The notes under the pieces were generated by a model. The model made no database searches. It worked only from the letters and a program-made list of their open reading frames with translations, and was not told the DNA's origin. A stretch of DNA of 19,631 bases, from contig VDMD01000264.1 of the NCBI GenBank assembly GCA_007026445.1, forward strand, positions 1 to 19,631, given 5' to 3'. Made by a program: the position numbers and the translations under genes. The stretch comes from Schizophyllum amplum. Its lineage: Eukaryota; Basidiomycota; Agaricomycetes; Agaricales; Schizophyllaceae. How positions within the stretch are numbered: the stretch's first letter is position 1; the number at the start of each line of letters is the position of its first letter. This document shows, one piece after another, positions 17,893 through 19,631 of the stretch.

Positions 17893-18459
17893 GTGAATGC
17901 GCTGTTTCGACAGTCAGCAACTGTATACCATAGGTTCGTTCCGTTGTTTCCTTTGCCTCAACATTGACTGACTGTCTGCTGCAGAACTTATTCCCCGTGA
18001 CCGTGTACATCACTCCGTCCGCGTACACCAAGGACACTATCTTCCCAGTTACCCATTTACCCAAACATGACCGGTACCCGCTCGTTCCACCTTATACCTT
18101 CTGCTCTTTTGTAGCCGTATACATACACGTACGCGACGCGCTATGACCACCCCGCTCACATTTCATTATCTGTTACCGCTTACATCTCCATCTCCTGCTT
18201 ACTTGCGGAACTCTCATGTATATTCACTGTATGCCCTCTAGTTATTGTTGTAATATGCACGCCTTGTTAGGCGAATTGCTTGAACGCCGGTCAGATGAGA
18301 GATAATTTTGCACGACGCAAGCACCCCGCTACTGCTACATACATAAAAGTCCTACACAGGGTGACTAGTTTCTGGCCTTCCCAAGCAGTCGTTCTTCCTA
18401 CTTAGCTGCTGCTTAAAAGTGGCATGAGACGCTTCGCGGGTTACGTTGATGGATTGAAA
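17893..18459 (+). other. Intergenic between convergent ErdS and F-box genes
   Basis: No convincing ORF. Sequence from about 17935 to 17984 (gttcgt...ctgactgac...ctgcag) looks like a spliceable 50-bp intron located after the ErdS stop, so the ErdS 3' untranslated region may be spliced. The remainder is AT-richer with polyadenylation-like stretches (tgtaatatg, acataaaag) shared by two converging genes. Confidence 0.5.
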
Positions 18460-19631
18460 TCACCGAGCAGTAGCGGAGAAGAGTTGGATGCCCTGTATCG
18501 CGAGAAGGGAAGTCACGGCCGTCCCGAACCGTTGCCATTCCGCGACGTCCTCCTCTCTCCACGCAACGACCACCTTTCGCAGGGATAACTGCCGCCGCGC
18601 CGCCTGGGCGGAGAGCAGGGGCAGGTCCGACGGCTTGATGGACGTCGGACGAATGATGTATAGCGATTGGAGGGAGAGGGGCGCGTTCTCCAGGAGTGCT
18701 TTCGTGGCGAGGTCGTCATCGAATTCCAGGGATCGCAGCTCCGGCAATTGCACGGAGAGCTGGTCGAGAAGACCGGCCGTTTGTATGATTACTCGCTCCA
18801 CCCTCCGAAGATGCGGATATCCCAGGATGGTGAGATCCTGCAAATGAGCGATATGCTCGATGGCATGCGTGAATGCGTTGGTGGTGATGTGTAGCCCAGG
18901 CTCGTGTCCCGCAAAGTCAATGGAGAGGCTCGTAAGGGTGTTGGTCGAGAAATGTAGGAGTCTGGAGAGTGACTGGGCGGAGAGGTTGCCTGCATGGAGA
19001 CTGAGGGATTCTAAAGGAATGTCTACAGGGCCAGAGTAACTCCTCCCGGGTGCGTAGCTGTAATTGTCCAGGGATAGATGCTTGATCTTGGTGGACAGCA
19101 TGGGTGCGCCTCCGGGTCCCGCGACGTTCATGAACCGGTCGAGTGCGTCGAGGTCCAGAAAGTGGTAGTCCATGTTGTTTTTAGCACACAAGCCGAGTTC
19201 GACGACTCGGGACGAGCGCAACATGACCTTTTCGTGGATCTCGCGGCTTCTTTCGAAAGGTACGACAACGCTGGTGATCCACGTACACTGTTCGAGACAT
19301 TCCAAGAAGAAGTGGTCGACCTGTCGTTTTTCTATGCTCGGTAGGCCGAAGACGCGGCGACCTGATCCCATACGAGGCGTGAGGATGAGACGACGGACCA
19401 TCGGAGTGAGTCCATCTGCGTCTCTATTGCGAGGCACATGGTACCCTCTGTCTCTCCCAATCGTCCTGCAGAACAGGTACATCTGCTCTACAGTCTCGAA
19501 GCGAGGGCTCTGGTAGAGCATAGGGTTGATGTGCTGACGCAACGCGCGCGACCCCGCCAGCGCGGCAGCGGCGGCTTGCGACTTCTTGATGTCGTCGTCT
19601 ATGTCCCGTACTTGATGATGGCGCTATTGAG
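18460..19631 (-). CDS. F-box-like / leucine-rich-repeat protein, N-terminus beyond the right edge
   Basis: A single open exon reads leftward to a TGA at 18460-18462. A Met at 19542 is possible, but the frame stays open upstream of it (KKSQAAAAALAGSRALRQH) to about 19620, where a TAG closes it next to a possible acceptor (aatag), so I infer that an exon with the F-box lies outside the window. The start RQHINPMLYQSPRFETVEQMYL resembles the segment just after the F-box in many mushroom F-box-like proteins. Then VRRLILTP and a series of LRR-like beta-strand units follow: LESLSLHAG, LTSLSIDF, LQDLTILGY, LRSLEFDD and LQSLYIIRP. Such proteins may select substrates for SCF ubiquitin ligases; they form large, fast-changing families in Agaricomycetes. 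No lesion is visible in 1.1 kb. Confidence 0.75.

Noticed and set aside
1..19631. Transposon, CRISPR, phage or toxin-system signals
   Set aside because: No transposase motif, terminal repeats, regular direct-repeat array or prokaryotic gene was seen on either strand.

Overview
This window looks like nuclear DNA of a basidiomycete fungus, most likely an Agaricomycete. The evidence is a high GC content, genes broken by many introns of about 47-58 bp with GT...AG ends, a FunK1-type fungal kinase, an F-box-like/LRR protein of mushroom type, and a fungal fusion of aspartyl-tRNA synthetase to DUF2156. The tRNA and all genes are eukaryotic in style; no bacterial, viral, transposon or CRISPR signal was seen.

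Layout, left to right. 1-2773 (+): 3' part of a large, low-complexity hypothetical gene that changes frame several times and carries two protein-repeat tracts. 3567-4649 (+): three-exon coiled-coil protein of unknown function. 4767-4850 (+): tRNA-Pro(AGG) with a 12-nt intron. 5041-5890 (+): Ser/Thr/Pro-rich hypothetical protein. 5960-7061 (-): EMC7, a subunit of the ER membrane protein complex. 7185-8216 (+): UTP23, a PIN-domain ribosome-biogenesis factor, divergent from EMC7 over a 123-bp shared promoter. 8633-11764 (+): FunK1-family kinase with degenerate catalytic residues and a repeat-bearing tail. 12774-13791 (+): secreted CAP/PR-1 (Pry-like) protein with Trp-Gly repeats. 14283-17892 (+): AspRS-DUF2156 fusion, recognisable as ergosteryl-aspartate synthase (ErdS). 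18460-19631 (-): F-box-like/LRR protein cut by the right edge.

The genes do not form one pathway. Two have membrane or lipid links (ErdS modifies ergosterol, CAP/Pry proteins bind sterols) and lie next to each other, with about 490 bp between them; this may be chance.

A theme of the window is apparent single-base lesions. Family-like reading frames jump by one base at many sites, often in short C or G runs, in the first gene, EMC7, FunK1, ErdS and probably the 5041-5890 gene. ErdS also has an in-frame TAG and lacks family-conserved class II motif 1 residues. The spread over unrelated genes, including a housekeeping one, suggests assembly or sequencing indels, but real decay of ErdS is not excluded.
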